From Parus major (taxonomy: Eukaryota; Chordata; Aves; Passeriformes; Paridae), in NCBI RefSeq assembly GCF_001522545.3, contig NC_031774.1:47175507-47239506 (forward strand): 64,000 nucleotides of DNA, in the 5' to 3' direction. The translations under genes and the position numbers were made by a program. Shown here piece after piece: positions 46,113 through 61,290 of this stretch. The notes below the pieces were generated by a model. That model worked only from the letters and a program-made list of their open reading frames with translations, did not search any database and was not told the origin of the DNA. Position 1 is the stretch's first letter; the number at the start of each line of letters is the position of its first letter.

Positions 46113-49100
46113 TTCCCTTAATTTTTCTCTTCCCCAGAGGTCAGTGAAACACTGACCCACAATTTATATCCCTGGATATCTAAATGGCTTTCTCTTGCAA
46201 ATTTTCTTTGATCTGCCTTTGGTAAAATTTTACAGCTTTTAAGTTTCTATCTGCTGAGAAAATTCACATATTTTTCCTGTTGGTTTCAACAATTTCATTG
46301 TCTCATAACACCTTGACAGCAGACACTAAGGCTTTTGAATTTCTAGTGTCAGTCCTTTTCACCAGCTTTTGACATTTTAAGTAAATGTGGAGGTAAAAGC
46401 ACTACTGAGAAAATCCCCTATATTCAAAGTGAGCTAACCACCAAGAGAAAAATCACAATATTAAATTAATAAACCATACATAGACAGTCATACCAAGAAT
46501 ATATTGATTCTTTTTTCTTACTTCCTCTCTCCAGTTTTACTTCCCTTCTGAATGGCTTTCTCAAAATAATCAAAACTAAAGAGTCTTGTATTCTGCACAG
46601 ATAATCAGACCGGTGGCAATTCTGTAGTCTTCAATTACATTAGAAATATGCACCTGGAAAAAAAAAAGGTTTACTCAGGCACCAGATACTAGCAATAAAT
46701 CTCAAGGCATTTCATATCAAAGAAACATCAATAGCTGTTTTTTAAAGAACATGCAGACAACATGTTCTTTACAGCATTACTCTATCAACATAAACAACAG
46801 AAACCAAGGAAAACGATGACAGACATACTTTTGTGAGGGACAAGATCAAATTCTGAAGAGTTTGGTTAAACGTTATCTGAATACCATTGAGTGTCAATTA
46901 TCAAATTACTTTGGAAACAAGTGTAAGAATTTAGTTATAAACTATTGCTTATGCACTGTACTTGATGTTTGATCCATTAGTACTTGACACAGGGGCAGGA
47001 AGGAAACATCAGAGATTAATCTGGACTTCAGCATGTCCTTTCTGGAGCTACTTCTACTACACATGAAGTGACACCTCAGAGATTACCAGTTGATGAGGGC
47101 AATTAAGAAGCTGTGTCTCACAAAGCAAATACTGCTTTTCATGTAGGACTGAAACATGAAAAGGAGACTTTTTACTGTGGTATCAAAGGGAAAAGAAAAC
47201 TAAGAAAAGAGCTGACAAAGTAGGGCTGAAATGTAAATTTTCCCACTTGGGGAATTTACCCTAGAGATTGCTATGTTGTGCAACAGATCACTTTGTAATG
47301 CCAGAGCTGAAAGCAGACAACTGAGACAGTGAAATGCTGAGAGGTGCAGGGCTCTAGACTTCAGGCTAATTATGCTGAAGTGGCTGCACTGCTGCTCAAA
47401 TGTGACAACTGAGCTCTACACAGCATGCTGCTTGCTCCCTTAGAAATCCCTGAAAACATCTATTTTACACAGAGTAAACATACTCTGGGAAGTAAGGGAA
47501 GTAAGGAAATCTAGCTCATGATGCCTCCTGTGACAACCAGCCCAGGGCAATGCAGATATTACAATATGAAGAAAGAAGCAAAACTGTGATGTATAACTTT
47601 GGAAGAATTTGCAAGCCACAGCAGTTGTACCAGCATAGTAAGGTCCTTGTCCTTGCTGACTTCTAATGCAAAGGATTTTTTCATAGAAGCACTAGGCAAT
47701 GTTGTACCTATTGATAATTAGCAAACAGAGAAGTCATTGCTCTTTGTAAATTGGATCCTGGTGCATAGACCTATTTGATGATTCAGACTCTGAAATTGCA
47801 ACTAAAATACTTTGGGGATTGAAAATCATACAAGTGAAATCCAAAAACTGATGTGCAGAGATGAAATATGTGAATTGCATTTATGGATAAATAAATTGAG
47901 AGAAAAAAGTGTACTCCTTCCTGAAAGCAGGGTCTGTAAAAGTATGTAATACCCTTGATCCCCAGTCTCAGGACAATGAACTGATTGGAAAGGGAAATAA
48001 AACAACTGAGTAAAAACTGGAGCATGTGTTCTTAAGTAAAACACTCCATGGAATGCAGATTATATCTGAGAGTTGACCTCCCAATAGGCCATACTTTGGA
48101 CTTAACATACTTCTTAGCAAGGCACTTTTTACTTTACAAGAAGCAACTTCTTCCCTTTTGGAAAGTTGCAGTTGAAGATTTATTCACACCGATTGAAAAA
48201 ATAATGTGGGTTTTTTTTCCCAAAGTATTATTTTCATTCCTCTGAAAAAGCCTTAGGGTGAAATATTACATCTACAAAAGTTGTTGTGCCACTGGTCCAT
48301 CATACCAACTGTATGAGGAGTTTTGCTGTTTCCAGCTATGCTGTTACTACTATTTCCCATTGTAGTCAGAAGACTGAACTCCATTATATCTGCTCTGACA
48401 GACTGAAAATTTTAATTCTGATCTGGACTTTGCACTTAGCAATCAGCAAGCAAATGAGAAAAATAGGATTTGTCAGGTGCAGATATTTAATCTAGCAGAA
48501 AACAAACAATCTGAATACCTTTAATGTCTTTAAGACATAGGCAAGGAAACATTAGTCCTGCGCATATCTACAGAAATTAAATTTTTTATTTCAGACACTG
48601 AGTGCATCCCTCGCTTTATGATCATGATGAAAATCACACTTAGAAACTGATGATCATAATGAGCACATGTTCAGTGATACCTGGAGATCATCACCTCAGG
48701 ACAGACAGATGTGCTGAGGTTTAAAGAACATCTCCAAATTCTGAAAGAAAAGGGTATAGGATTTGTTGTTCTGCCTTGAAAAGGTTTGTAATTGACAATT
48801 TTGACAATAGCGAAGAAAATGAGCTCTAGGACAATAAACAATGGGAATAAATATCAGTGATAATGGAAGAGGGAGCTACATGTCCAGAAGACAAAGGACC
48901 TCAGGGGTGCACTGCACTTGGTTAGTCAGGTAGCTAGTAAAGCCTTTCTGGCTGACTGGATCTGTTTTGCAGCATGTCTCAATATGTCTGATGGGGGAAG
49001 AATAGGTCTAGTGATGAAAATTGTACTTATGATAGTTTAACTTGGTGGACACAGAAAATGTGGGGTGTAACACCAAACAAGTAATGTGAGTTAAAACTGT

Positions 49101-51443
49101 GGTACTAAATGTAAAGGGAATTGCATTCATCATAATTGCCATGTAACACGCACTGGATGATGTATGTCCCAAATGATTCAGCTCAATTATTTCACAAATC
49201 CTTTTATTTTTACAGTAATCTATGAAAATCTTCAGAAGCTAAGTATGCCTTTAAACCTGTTTGGAAGCAAAGTGATTATAACTGCATTGACCCTGGGCAT
49301 GGGAAATCTGGGTGACTTAGGATTCTTGGTAGAGACATGTCCAGCAGCACAGCACAGCTGCCACTGCCTTGCTGGGAAGAGGACTCAGTATCCTTACTCT
49401 GGACATTTCCATTGCTCCACAAACAGCATTTCAGATCTTGTATGCATAGGCACCACCTTGTCTTGCTGGGCACCTTCCTCTGTCACCTCCCCTACGTGCC
49501 AAGTGTGTTCCTGAGCACAGGAGAGTATGTGGGAATACCAGAAAGGTGAATTGGCTGGGAAAAATTCTGAAGTATCAGAAGGGGAGAGACATAACTTCCA
49601 GAGAAAGAAAACAATAAGAAAATCTGGTAAATTTGTTTTCCTCAAGCCATAATAAGACCGAAACCTCCCACAGACACGTGCCCCTTCTTCCCCTTCAATC
49701 AGTGTATAAGCCAGTCATTGAAGAATGTATATATTATAGATCTATGTATCTATGTATTTTAGTTGCTTAATAATGGGCCGTGGCCCATTGAAAGGAAAGG
49801 AAAGGAAAAATACAGCAGTTGCTCAAGAGCTGCTAAGTGAAGAGACACTTCAACAGCTACTAAAGCAGGAGGAGCTTTGGCAAGTGCCGAGCAGAAAAAG
49901 AAATAAAATTGCATTTTGGACTCATCTGGTGGTGGCTGCTGCTTCCCAGAAAGATTCTTATCCAAACAACCTAATGACAATGCATGCCCTCCCTCATCCC
50001 TGATTTCAGCAGGGTCTGGACTATGTTCTTGCTGCAGCTCCTCCTGAACTCCCCTTGGCTGCCTGGCTGTCTGCAGGGCAAACTCCAGGGCAGTTTGTGG
50101 GATGCCAAAATTATGCTGAGATTTTACAATTTGCCTCAGCTGTTCACAGCCTGAAAACCTGCAAGGCTGCATCAGCCTATTTTTTTGCTCCTGAAAGACA
50201 AAATCAAGCTCAAGTTGAAGTCAGCAGTGAAAACACCATTTCTTACGGCTTTTCAAGGATTTTGAAGGGAATCAAGTTGAAATCTCTAGGAGCTTCCATC
50301 ATGTAACACAAGCTTTACTTGTGGTTTTGCCCATTGCAATAGTTTTCTGCACCTTTCCATATTTCTATGGAAATTAGAGCAGGTTACTGCAAGATAAGCA
50401 AGGCAGGAAGTTTGCAGGCACCAGATACTCTCCGCTAAGGTCGTGTATATGTGCTCAAATCCTGTGATAAAAATGCGCTGAATTTTCTTTTCTTTCATTT
50501 TGGTGCAGATTACCTTTCAGTCATTTCAGGCTAACAATGGTCACTCATGCAAATGTAAATATGGCAGAGTCCAATGAAGTGATTCTCATACTTCAGTGCA
50601 GACACTGCAACACAGCAAGAAAAGTGGGCAGCAGCCCCTGTTTTTGTGGTGAGATTGGTCCCAAGATTACTGGAGTAGTTTTTGTGTGCTCCTTGAGAAA
50701 ATGGGCTGTATATTACATATAAAAAGGTATGGCAGTGCTGTTCTTCACATCATGTCATGATTAACGTATATTTCTTAATAACTCCAAAACACACATTTTG
50801 TTCTTGTCCTCTGCCAGTTTTAATCCAATGGGTTTGGAAGCTTAAATGGATTCCTTTCATACTTCCTCCAAAAATACCTTCTAAAAATACTCTTCCAATT
50901 ATTACACTTTTCTAAAAGAAAACCTGGGCTTGCCAAAGTCCACATTCTCCAGATAGAGCAACCATTGTCAGCAGTCTCTGCAGTTTGGCTCAACATGATA
51001 AATGTTGATGGGAAGGCATCCTGCAAAAATGTAATAATGTTTTCAGAGTCTATGTCCCATTTTCAAATGTGAATGAAGTTTTAAATGTTTGATTTTTCAA
51101 AAGTATTTAGTATAAAAAGAAATTTAAGTTTTCATCAGCATATATGCAGGAAAAGTAACCAATTTGAACCCATTAAAAGCAAAGGACACCTATTTTTATA
51201 TGCATAAACATTTTCAAAACCCCATTCCCTGAAAACTGTTGTTCCAAGGTTTAAAAAAAATGGATTCACAAATAGGGAAATATTTTGAGATTTTTCTTTT
51301 TATTTTTCAGAAGTAAAGGAGAAAAAAGAGAAAGGAAGTCTGAAGTTACAAATACAGTTTTGTAACTAGATACCCACCAATCACAGAGTATAATAATTAA
51401 GCCATAGTTACAGATATTTCAGCACTAACAACCATAGATATAG

Positions 51444-51482
51444 ATTTGATTTGATTTATTTTATTTTATTATATTATATAAT
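51444..51482. repeat. (TTTGA/TTTTA)n simple repeat
   Basis: Pentamer-like units TTTGA passing into TTTTA and TTATA; low complexity. Confidence 0.85.
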
Positions 51483-54400
51483 TTCTGCTGTCTTCTTTGA
51501 CAAACCAAAAAATATTGGTTGTTATAAACATATGTAAAGGAGAAACCATTGAAAAGCTAAGTGACAACAAGTTAGAGTGAATAACAGAAAAATAATAAAA
51601 GAAAGGAGGGAGAAATAGAGAAAACAAGGGTCTTTTGAAAATTAAGTTAAATATGTTAGCCACTTCATACAGTCAGTTTTATAGCTATACAAGATGAGTT
51701 AAACCTTCTTAGTACTGTTATTTGCTTCCTTAAAATCTAATGAAGAACTTTGTAGAAGGAGATAAAAAAATCAACCTTGGTTTAAGATGCACAAGTCTCT
51801 CCAAATTTCTCATTAATTCATGAAGTATAATATTAAATACATTCCTTTTCTTCTTGCAATAACTGAATAACTCAATGTCTCTAATCCATGTAGAAAAATA
51901 TTTCAGTAAAAAATCAATATAAAATATTACTTGGCTAAAATCTCTTCCTAAAATTCTCCTTGTGGCCGTTTCACGGCACAAAGGGGTTTCACAATAACAA
52001 ATATACTACACTACAACGCAAATGCAAATATGCTTTGCCTCTTACCAGGACGATACTGAGTGCTGGGTGCAGGTAATATCCTTCTAAGCTCCCTTTCTCT
52101 TTGTGTGCAACCTTTCTCTCTGGCAAGTGTGTACCACACAAACAAGTTGCTAAGAGATAAGGCAGATTGTGAAATTACAGTACACAGCAGCAACGCATCC
52201 AACACACATCCAGCTTCTCTCGGATGCCCATGTAATCCCAGCCCCACTGAGGAGAGTGCAGTTTGCATCTCAGTGGAAGGGAGGCAAAACCTCCATACAC
52301 CCTAAAGAGAAGCCATCGGGTGGAGTAGGTAACATGCTGTAAATCCACACCCTCACTTGCTTCATGGTGATTTGTCCATGAAGGTATCCTTTGGGTTGCC
52401 TGGAGATGGATGTTCTTTCCCTCTTCAAAGAAAACAAGGAAACTGTACCTGATGAATGACAAAATGAAGTGTTTATAGAAAGTGCAAGACACTTCACTTG
52501 CACTAAAAAGTGAAAAGTTAGAAGCCATTAGTGAAAATTCAGCTCTAGGCAGACAGCTACTTAAACCTAACTTATAACAACATATTTTTTTCCATTCTTG
52601 TAAAAATGAAAGCCAGTTTAAATATCTTCTAATAGAAATCCACATTCTGATTTTCAAAATTAATTGCTAGATTTTGAAACAGTTGTGGACACAGAAGTCC
52701 CTAGCATGAAAGAGAACTGACATGTATGAGGCTGATGATACTTCCTCACTCAAAATGACACAGTTATACCCTGAATGACCAAGCACCACCCTCTCTAGTA
52801 AACCAAATTTTTGATATTGGAACTTTGTTAACTAGGCAAACTGTGTTTTATTTTTCTTGTGATTATACATATATTTATCATATAAATGAGTCTGTACATA
52901 TAAATGAGAGAGTACTTTTTATTTGCTTGAGATTTGAGGGGTAATATTTTTATACTAAATCTCATAGCTCTGAAAAAGACTCTGTTTTTCAAACATAGTT
53001 GTATCTGTAAGTGAAAGATTACCAGATTAATATTGTCATGCACAAAATGAGTAGGTTTATCAACACAAATGTTCATACATCTGTGGACTAAACTCACTTT
53101 GCAGTTTCACTTACCTGCAGCTGTGGGGTTTTTTTGATACACACAGCTCAAGTTGTATTTAGTTGATATTTAGTTATAAAAGCAGATGAGATTTAAAGAT
53201 CAAAAGCCAGTGGCCAGCCTTTTGTCATTATTATTCTTTAGACAGCTTTTACCCTTAGAACAGCAATTACCTCATCTCAGTTAGTGTTGCAGGAATCATC
53301 TTAAATTTTAAAGGATATTTTTAGGTAGAAAATAGAGTAGAATCACAGAAAGAAACCACTCAAAATGGTTTTGAAGCAATGTGTTACATGTTTTAGCTAC
53401 TCCTCTTACTTAAGACATATCTCAGATCAAAGACATACCCTGTAGAGTATTGCACCAATTAGCAGCTCACAGAAGGAGGAAGTCAGGGGGAAAAAAAAAG
53501 TAAGAGGGAGTAGAGAGGGATTAGCAGAAAAGTAAAAGAGTATTTATCTGAATGCCTGAATCTTCCAGCCCACACAGTCTTAAACAGGCTGACTAACTAC
53601 ATCACTACCTTCACTTGTTAACTTGAATCTTTTTTTCCATGCAGATTAATTTGCTATGCTCCAAGAACTCTCTCATTTTGTGTTGGAATTTTATGGCTTG
53701 AAAAGCAAATAAATGCCTGGTCATTCAGGAAATATCACGATGCTACAACGCAGTGCAAAATAACCACATTTGAACTACACAGAAATCCGTAGTGTGGAAG
53801 GCCAAAGAGAACAACACCTTCCATGACCTCAACAAAGCTACAATCATCTGCTCTGTGTCAATACAAGGGCACAAAGCAAGGAGCACAGAGCCAGTTCAAG
53901 GTCTACAGTTAGACAATTCTTACATACAAGGCTTGGTTCTAACTCCCTCCCAGTGCTGGAGTGACAGACACACCCACATGGATGACTGGAGAGAGATTTA
54001 CTTAAGTGAGGCATGCAGGGCCAGTAGGGCAGGATAGGATACAAGAGCACGGTGTACATCATACACTGGGCCATACAAAACTCTGTAACTATTTGAAGAA
54101 GTTCCTATTAACCTCTTGCTTCATCCTGTACCACCCTGCAGGAATGTGTTTATGGCACAAGTTAACAGGCCTGCCCACACCCTTGTCATGGGGGAAGGCA
54201 CAGCCCAAAGAGCATGAAAAGAGGTCAAGCCGCAAGATAAAGCCCACAACAGAAACAAATGGCTAAAATATGTGCTAATGCCGACTTCAAAGGAGCTAAA
54301 GCAATGTAAGGCACAAACAACGTGAGGCCCAAAGATACCATCTGATGTAGCAAATGCCCCTGACTTGCCTGTTGGCATTATGGTAACAGCAGAAGTATGT

Positions 54401-55514
54401 CATGTGCCTACTAACACAAAGGAATACAGGACTGCACAATTCTCCCTGATAACTCCAGGTATAACTCCAGGCCTATTGGACTCGCTCATCAGTGGAGACT
54501 GATGTGTATCTGGACAGCCTGGAGAGCAGTGCTTCCTCTTCTTGTGTGCTCCAATCTCCACCTGCTTTTATAGCCCAGTCTGCCCTGATCTCCATCTTAT
54601 ACTTCCTCATCACTTGCTTTCTACCATGCATAGCTTCTCACTCTCCCTTGGATTATCCCCTCACTTGAGCTTACTTTGACCACTCCCATTATAAAAACAC
54701 CCCACTTGAGCCAGCTTGTTCCATCATATCACTCCATCTTCTCTCCATCCTGCAGCTCTTTGACCACAGACTTTATAGTTTCTACCTGGGGCTTCTCTGC
54801 TTGTGTGATTCCTTCTCGTTGCAGATGAAGATGTTTTTTACCAGAATATCCAATAATTCTTCTGTAGGCAAGATGTACATCATCTGTGATTTATGGGAAA
54901 GGAGGGAGGGAGTCTGTGTACAAGATCTACATTCATGTTGATGTTATAAAATTGTTAAAGAACTCTTGAATCATGGAAGACCTTATTATATGGGGAATTC
55001 ACCATTTGTTTACAAAGGCTGCATCAAATCTCTTACAGACAAAGCCCAATAATGAGTTGTTATAACTTTAATTATAGTCTTTTCAAAGACCTCTGGCACA
55101 ATTAGTTGGATGAAGTCTAAAGAAACCAACTGAATAACTATTCTGCATGAAATGCAGAGCAGAACAAAGGAAACCAGGCCTTCAAGGAAGGAAATCCTAT
55201 TCAGAGGGTGGATAGAGTGACATTAGTAAAGAACAGGAAGCTTGGGCAGAAGTGATGTGTTCTGCATAGCCTTAAATAATTACAAACTAAGCAAAATATA
55301 AGGGACAGGGCATCTCAAGGCTTGAGGGAAAAAGTATTTTTCTCGCTAGATTTCTAGGACTTGATCTGTTTCTTTTCTGACCTCCTTAATTTTTCCTTCA
55401 ATGAATTCCTCAAAGAAAACATCCTATAACTAAATTTAGTTGAACAACTCCTTTTGGGCTACTCACCAAACTGATGTCTCAGGTCACAAGTGCTTGGTCT
55501 TTCACTAAAAAAAT

Positions 55515-56015
55515 CCCAGAGCAGTGATAGAAATACTTGGTGCTGGTGTGGCCACACATCAAATCCTGTGTTCAGTTTTGGGCCCTTCGCGACTAGACAG
55601 AAATTGAGATGCTGAAGAATGTCCAGAGCAGGGCAGTGAAGCAGGTGAAGGGTCTTGAGCACAAGTCCTATAAGTAGTGGCTGAGGGAGCTGAGGACATT
55701 TATCCTGGGGGAAATGAGGCTGTGGCCAGGTGGGGCTCATTGTCTTCACCCAAACAGGTCAAAAGGGAATGGCCTCAAGTTGCACCGGAGGGGGTTTATA
55801 TTGTATATTTGAAAAAATCTCTTCACTGAAAGGGCTGTCAAGCATTGGAGAAAGCTGCCCATGAAAGTGAATGAGTCACCATCCCTGGAGATATTTAAAA
55901 GACATGTGGATGTGGCAGCTGGGGACATGGTTTAGTGGTAGACTTGACAATGTCAGTTTAATGGTTGGACTTGATCCTAAGGATCTTTTTAAACTAAATA
56001 ATTCTATTATTTAAT
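55515..56015 (+). mobile_element. CR1 LINE 3' fragment
   Basis: It contains GTGTTCAGTTTTGGGCCC, GGCCTCAAGTTGCACC, and a 3' end with GTTGGACTTGATCCTAAGG and an AT-decayed TTCTATTATTT tail. It is 5'-truncated. Confidence 0.85.
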
Positions 56016-59000
56016 TACTATTTTTTTAAGTCTTCCTTCTATTTTCCTCTGTTATGATGTTTCCACAGTGCAGAAGAGAGATTATGCTGCTCATATGGTT
56101 GCGATGTTCAGTCCATGAGAACGGTGCCCCTGGCCAGCAGAGTCTCATTCCTGCTACTGGTGCTCATTAACCTTTCTCCTTTCCTCTAATGAACTAAGAG
56201 TTCCTAGGCACAGTTTTTTTTGTATTGGTGATTAGTGATGTCAAAACCAAATAGTGATGACATACCACTACACAGTAGAAGATGCAAGGCCCAAGGAGCA
56301 ACTATTTTGAGCTAGTATGTTAAATACATGTGGCACAAGAACCATGCCTGATTTCACTGAAGATAGAAAGGGAAATTGCTGATACCAATATTGCAAGATG
56401 GCATCCTTAAGCACTCGAAAGCAGTAACAACATCCAGATGAGCAAGAGTCTTTGTGATTCATTCCTACCTGCTTGTTGATAAAGAATATTACCAGCCACT
56501 ATTGTGATTATCACCTTCTCTGCCAATCAGTAAGAATTCCATCCTCGCTAAGGCTTGACAGTGAGTGAAGGGCAGTCAAAGAAACAGGAATGTGGGAAGT
56601 TCTTACATTGCTGCAATGGACCTCCAAATGGAGCCTGACTTCTGTGCACTTTCTCCTCTGTGGTTTGCAAAATACTTTTTTCTTTCATTTATTGCACTTG
56701 TACTGTTTTCCACGTGTGTGTAGATGGGATATCATAATATCCTTGTCCTACACTGCACTATATTCTCAGAACTTTCCTACACTTTCCATCTACTTAAAGC
56801 TTGTTTAACACATGGTCTTCATTATAATGAACTTCGTGTTTGCATTCCTTTCACTTCTTGTTTTTCTAATTTATTTGAGAACCTGCCTAAAATTGGGTTG
56901 CAAATTCACTGGGTCAGATATTTTACACCGCTTTTGACAAGTGCTTTGTGCAAATTCTAGGTAAATGATAAGCAGCAATTACCACTATAATACTAATAAA
57001 TGCAAATTAAATGGTGCTTCAGGAGCTCTTCCCTTAGAATAGTAACAGTGAAAATTTATGTAGTACTTCCCCCCTCCCCCCACCCCCAGACTGCAAATAC
57101 ATTTGTTAATTACTTGAAGGTTGATGACAATGCCATAATTAGCCAAGCCCAGGCTGCTCTTAATGGTGATGGGGCTAGCAAGAAAATGAAGGCATTTATG
57201 ATTCCAAGAAAGCACCCATTTCTGCTTCACTGGACAGAATGAAAATATCATTTATGCACAAAATGATTGGTCCTGTGACAGCACTAACTCCATCCAGAGT
57301 TGAAAAGAGCACAGGAAATTAACAGAAAGAGCTTGCATCTTTGCTCAGCATCTGGCAACCACTACACTTGAAGTGTAGAAACAGTGTCTGAACAATAGGG
57401 CAGGGATCAGCTCTTCATTAGCAGAGGGGACTACCCACAGGGGTCTACAGACTGACTATTTATGTGTTGTACACACCATATGGATACTGAGTTACTGTTG
57501 TTAAGGAACCATACATCATTCAGGATACACACTAATCCTATCATGGACTTGGAAACTGGCAGAGAGCAGATTCATCATTCCTGTTTTGTTAACCACAACC
57601 TACCACTGACCATCTATATCAGAGAAGTCCTTTATTTTCCATGTACATTTTCTCCTAGAAAATGTTTTTAAGACACCAAACAACCAACAAGCTAATGAGT
57701 CTTATCACTTTGAAGAAACCCGGCTCTTTACTTATGAAGCTGATTGCGTCAAATCAGCTATATATAGCTAATTGCTCTATAGCAAATACAAATCATATTA
57801 ATCATCTGCTTGGAGCATCACAGTCTCTGCAAGCACTGTACTCCATAGCAACAGTGTTGTATTGTCAATGTGCTGACTCCTGAAGTGGGTCTATGCCAAT
57901 CTTACGTAGGATGTAACTACAAATAAGGAATACTGTAAAAGTTTGGAGAGGAGTGATTCAGTTCTGATTTTCTCACCAATACAAATGATATAGTATGCAT
58001 TAGGGAGTAATACTGCCAGCTGTGCTGTCATCACTTCATACACACTATCCTCGTATTTGGTGCATGTATGATTACACAGCTGACAAGGAAGGTCATGCTG
58101 CTATGCTACTGCAAAATAAAAAAAGGTTTCCTCTGCAGGGTCCTTTTCTCAGTGTCACAAACAAACTAACTTGGGACTGCCCATTCAGTGTCAGCTATGT
58201 GCAAGCCTCCCATTTTGAATGACTTTGCTCAAAAACCTTGATGTGGCTTCACTTAAACTTCAACAGGAGCTTATTGAAATTTAAGGGAAAAAAATTACCT
58301 AAAGCCATTGAAACAAATTCTGATTATCTCTTGCAGGCAGAGAGATCCTCTAGGATGATTAGGAGGGTTTTCTCATCTGCCACAACCTCAGAAAAGCTGT
58401 CAATCATATGTCTCTGCTGCCTCTTCTCTACCAGAGAACAGCAAACTGGAAGCTGCAAGCAAGCAATGCGTGCCTTGTCCAGGCTGCTCCTAATAATAAG
58501 TTTTATCCCCAGGGGTGCCATTTTTCACAATCTTTACATATGATCTGTAGATCTGTAATCTGATCTTTCTTTCTGGTCTTTCAAATAAAAAAAGTGTTCA
58601 GAGATTTTAGAAAAAAAAATCAAAGTTTTGTTGTCATTAGCTTCCAAAATTTTAACCTTTTCTGCTTAGTGCTGCAACAATTGACTGCAGAACATGTCAT
58701 GATATGGAGTAAAAAAACTATTAAATGTTGTTAGAGTCTTATTTTCATGTAGGTTGAAATCTTGCATGAAATGCATTCAGAAACCACTTGAAAAGCTTGC
58801 AACTCTCAGCATCTCCATGGCTGATATCATCAAAAGCTATGAAACAAATCAAGTCTGGTGATAATCCTGTCACTAGTGAAGCACCATGAAGTTATCAAAG
58901 AACCAAATCACTGTCATCACCAACTGCTGTTTATCTTGGACACACCAAAATAACTTAAGCAAACAGACCTTCTGAGCTAACCCCCATACACAAAATTAAG

Positions 59001-60885
59001 CTATATATTTTGCATGTATCTACTGAAAAATAAATAATCTACTGAATATCCCCTGTATACCAAAGAAAATGAACTGACTGAATATAAACTCTATTCACCA
59101 GAGGTTCATTTTTGCATGAGAACAATTAAAGATAAATCAGTTTATGGTTTGCAAAATATTCTTTGTATGCTACTTTATCCTTTTTATCTTAATGTTTCAT
59201 ACCTTCTCTAGTTGTAAGGATGGCAGAAACTTATACTGCTGCCTGTGTGGAGAGCTGCACTGAGAAATAGCAGGGAGATGATCTGTAAGGCAATTTCAGT
59301 GGAAGCATTTCCATTTTTCTTTGTACTCAGTTCTTTCCTTCAGTAAGAGAAGGTATTTGGCCACTTTCCCAACATCTAAGCATGTTCTGAAGGTACCTTT
59401 TGCTTCCCAGAGGATGAAGGGAGATGCTACTACATTCTGCCACTACCAGGTGAAAGGATGATACTAGGCTCCAGCACAGAGCTACCCACAGTCTTCATTA
59501 GTGAAAAAGAGGTTTTCTATAACTATTCGATGCAAGAACATGAAACTATTGGTGACAAAGAGGTACAGCAGCAGCTTAGTGAATGAGCTGGCCTGAAAAA
59601 ACGGAAAATCAGCAACCATTCCCAGTAGAAAGTAGGTTTTTAAAGATATGCTGGAGGATAAGAAGTTCACTTGTCTCTCATCACTCATTCTCTATGTGAT
59701 ACACAGCCTTTTGTGAACCCAGTATCTGATTTGGCAAGACAGATCAGACCACAAAATAAATGCAGAGACAATAGTGAAGATGCTGATCACACACTTGTGG
59801 TCTGACTGCCATTTGGGTAACCACACAGTTATAGTATGAATGAACTAATAAAAGCTGGACTGTACATGAGGAATCTTGTTGTCACCAGTGCATCCCTCAG
59901 GTTGCTCCTAACTACCTACTGGTAATTAGTAATACGTGGTACCACTGTCAGATTGCTGCACTTCTACTGTTTTTGAAGTCCAGGAGAGAGGACATACACA
60001 GAATATCTATGCAGCTTAATCAATGCAATATCTTGCCTTATGCTGCTCACAGTTAAAATTATGTTTTGGATACTCTATTTTCCTGCATCTTGCAACAAAT
60101 GCTTACACACAGGCACACCCATATTGCCCACTGTCACTGAGTTTTGCTTAAGATCTCTTGGTATTTGCTGTGCAGAATCCAGATATGTGTGCATACCTGT
60201 ATGAGCACACACACGTATGTATGTGCTTCCTACTGCACTTCCTATGAGTTCTGCTGAGAATTTTTGTGACATTTCTCTTCTTACTCCCTTCTGCAAACTC
60301 TTTGGTTGCATACAGCACAGACTGGACTTGGGGATTTCCTGTTCAACAGGAACCTTCGGGTGGAGCACCACTGTCACCAGCAGTACGTCCTGTTTTCTCT
60401 CCTCCTTTAGGCGTAGTCCCATCTCTGATTATCTACAAGACTTTATCACGGTGATTCCTAAACTCTGGCATTGCTCATCTGCAGGTGATTTACATCCCTG
60501 CAGCTGCTGGCCCCTCGGTGTTCCGCTGCACACCTGTTCTAACCAGAAAGGCAAGCACTGTTTGACCTTACTTCACCACTTTAGGAGCACTTGGAACCAG
60601 TGAATTGCTCCCTGGATATATTCACTGGGGGGAGGGTGTGGCTGGGGAGGGGCCAGCTTCTGAGATAGAGAAACTGTCCCACTGATAGTCACCACCACAG
60701 GCATGGAGACTGCTGGTACTGAGGGGCTGGGATGATCACAAAATCTCGTGACAACTTTCTGCACTTTCTACTTGGCATATTCTTTCCCTCCAGGAGTGCC
60801 TGTTAGCTTGCTCATGTATAATGTTCTCCATGTCTCAGGCTCAACAAGCCCCTCTTCCACCTTCACGCACTTTTCCTCTGCTCTG
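56016..60885. other. Intergenic; nothing recognised
   Basis: Contains only short open frames without family resemblance and a C-rich run at 57068-57088. Confidence 0.6.
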
Positions 60886-61290
60886 AATCACAGAATGGTT
60901 GATGTTGGAAAGGACCTTTGGAAGTCACCATGTCCAAACTCCTGCTCAAGTAGGGTCACCCTAGAGAATCTTAACTATGTCCAAATGGCTTTTGAGTATC
61001 TCCAAATTATCTCCAATATCTTCCTTACAAGCACCCTTCAGCTATTTATACACTTGATGAGATCCCCCTCTGAGCCATTTCTTCTGCAGGCTGGACAATC
61101 CCATCTCTCTTAGCCTTTCCTTATAGGAGAGATGGTGGACTCCCTCAATCATCTTCCTAGCCCTTTGCAGGAGGCTGTTCAGTAGCTTTGGGTCTCCCAT
61201 GTGCTAGGGTGCCCACAGCTGTTCTCCAGGTGTGACCTCACCAGTGACCAGGAGAGGGGAAGGATAACCTCCCTTGACCTGCTCCTTCTC
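60886..61290 (-). mobile_element. CR1 LINE 3' fragment
   Basis: The antisense tail ATCACAGAATGGTTGATGTT is followed by CACTTGATGAGATCCCCCTC and CCTCACCAGTGACCAGGAG. These are 3' UTR and C-terminal CR1 sequence, truncated at about 61290. Confidence 0.85.

Larger units (their letters stand above)
45521..55514. other. Long gene-free stretch; nothing recognised beyond simple repeats
   Basis: The 160-codon minus-strand frame at 52175-52657 has no recognisable domain and ordinary intergenic composition. The part from about 53.8 to 54.9 kb is GC-richer with a TATA-like ATTATAAAAACA at about 54690 and may be an unrecognised decayed repeat. Confidence 0.55.

Noticed and set aside
52175..52657. 160-codon minus-strand frame, the longest outside genes and repeats
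   Set aside because: No domain, no signal of codon bias, no flanking splice sites that I could support; length is within chance expectation for the window.
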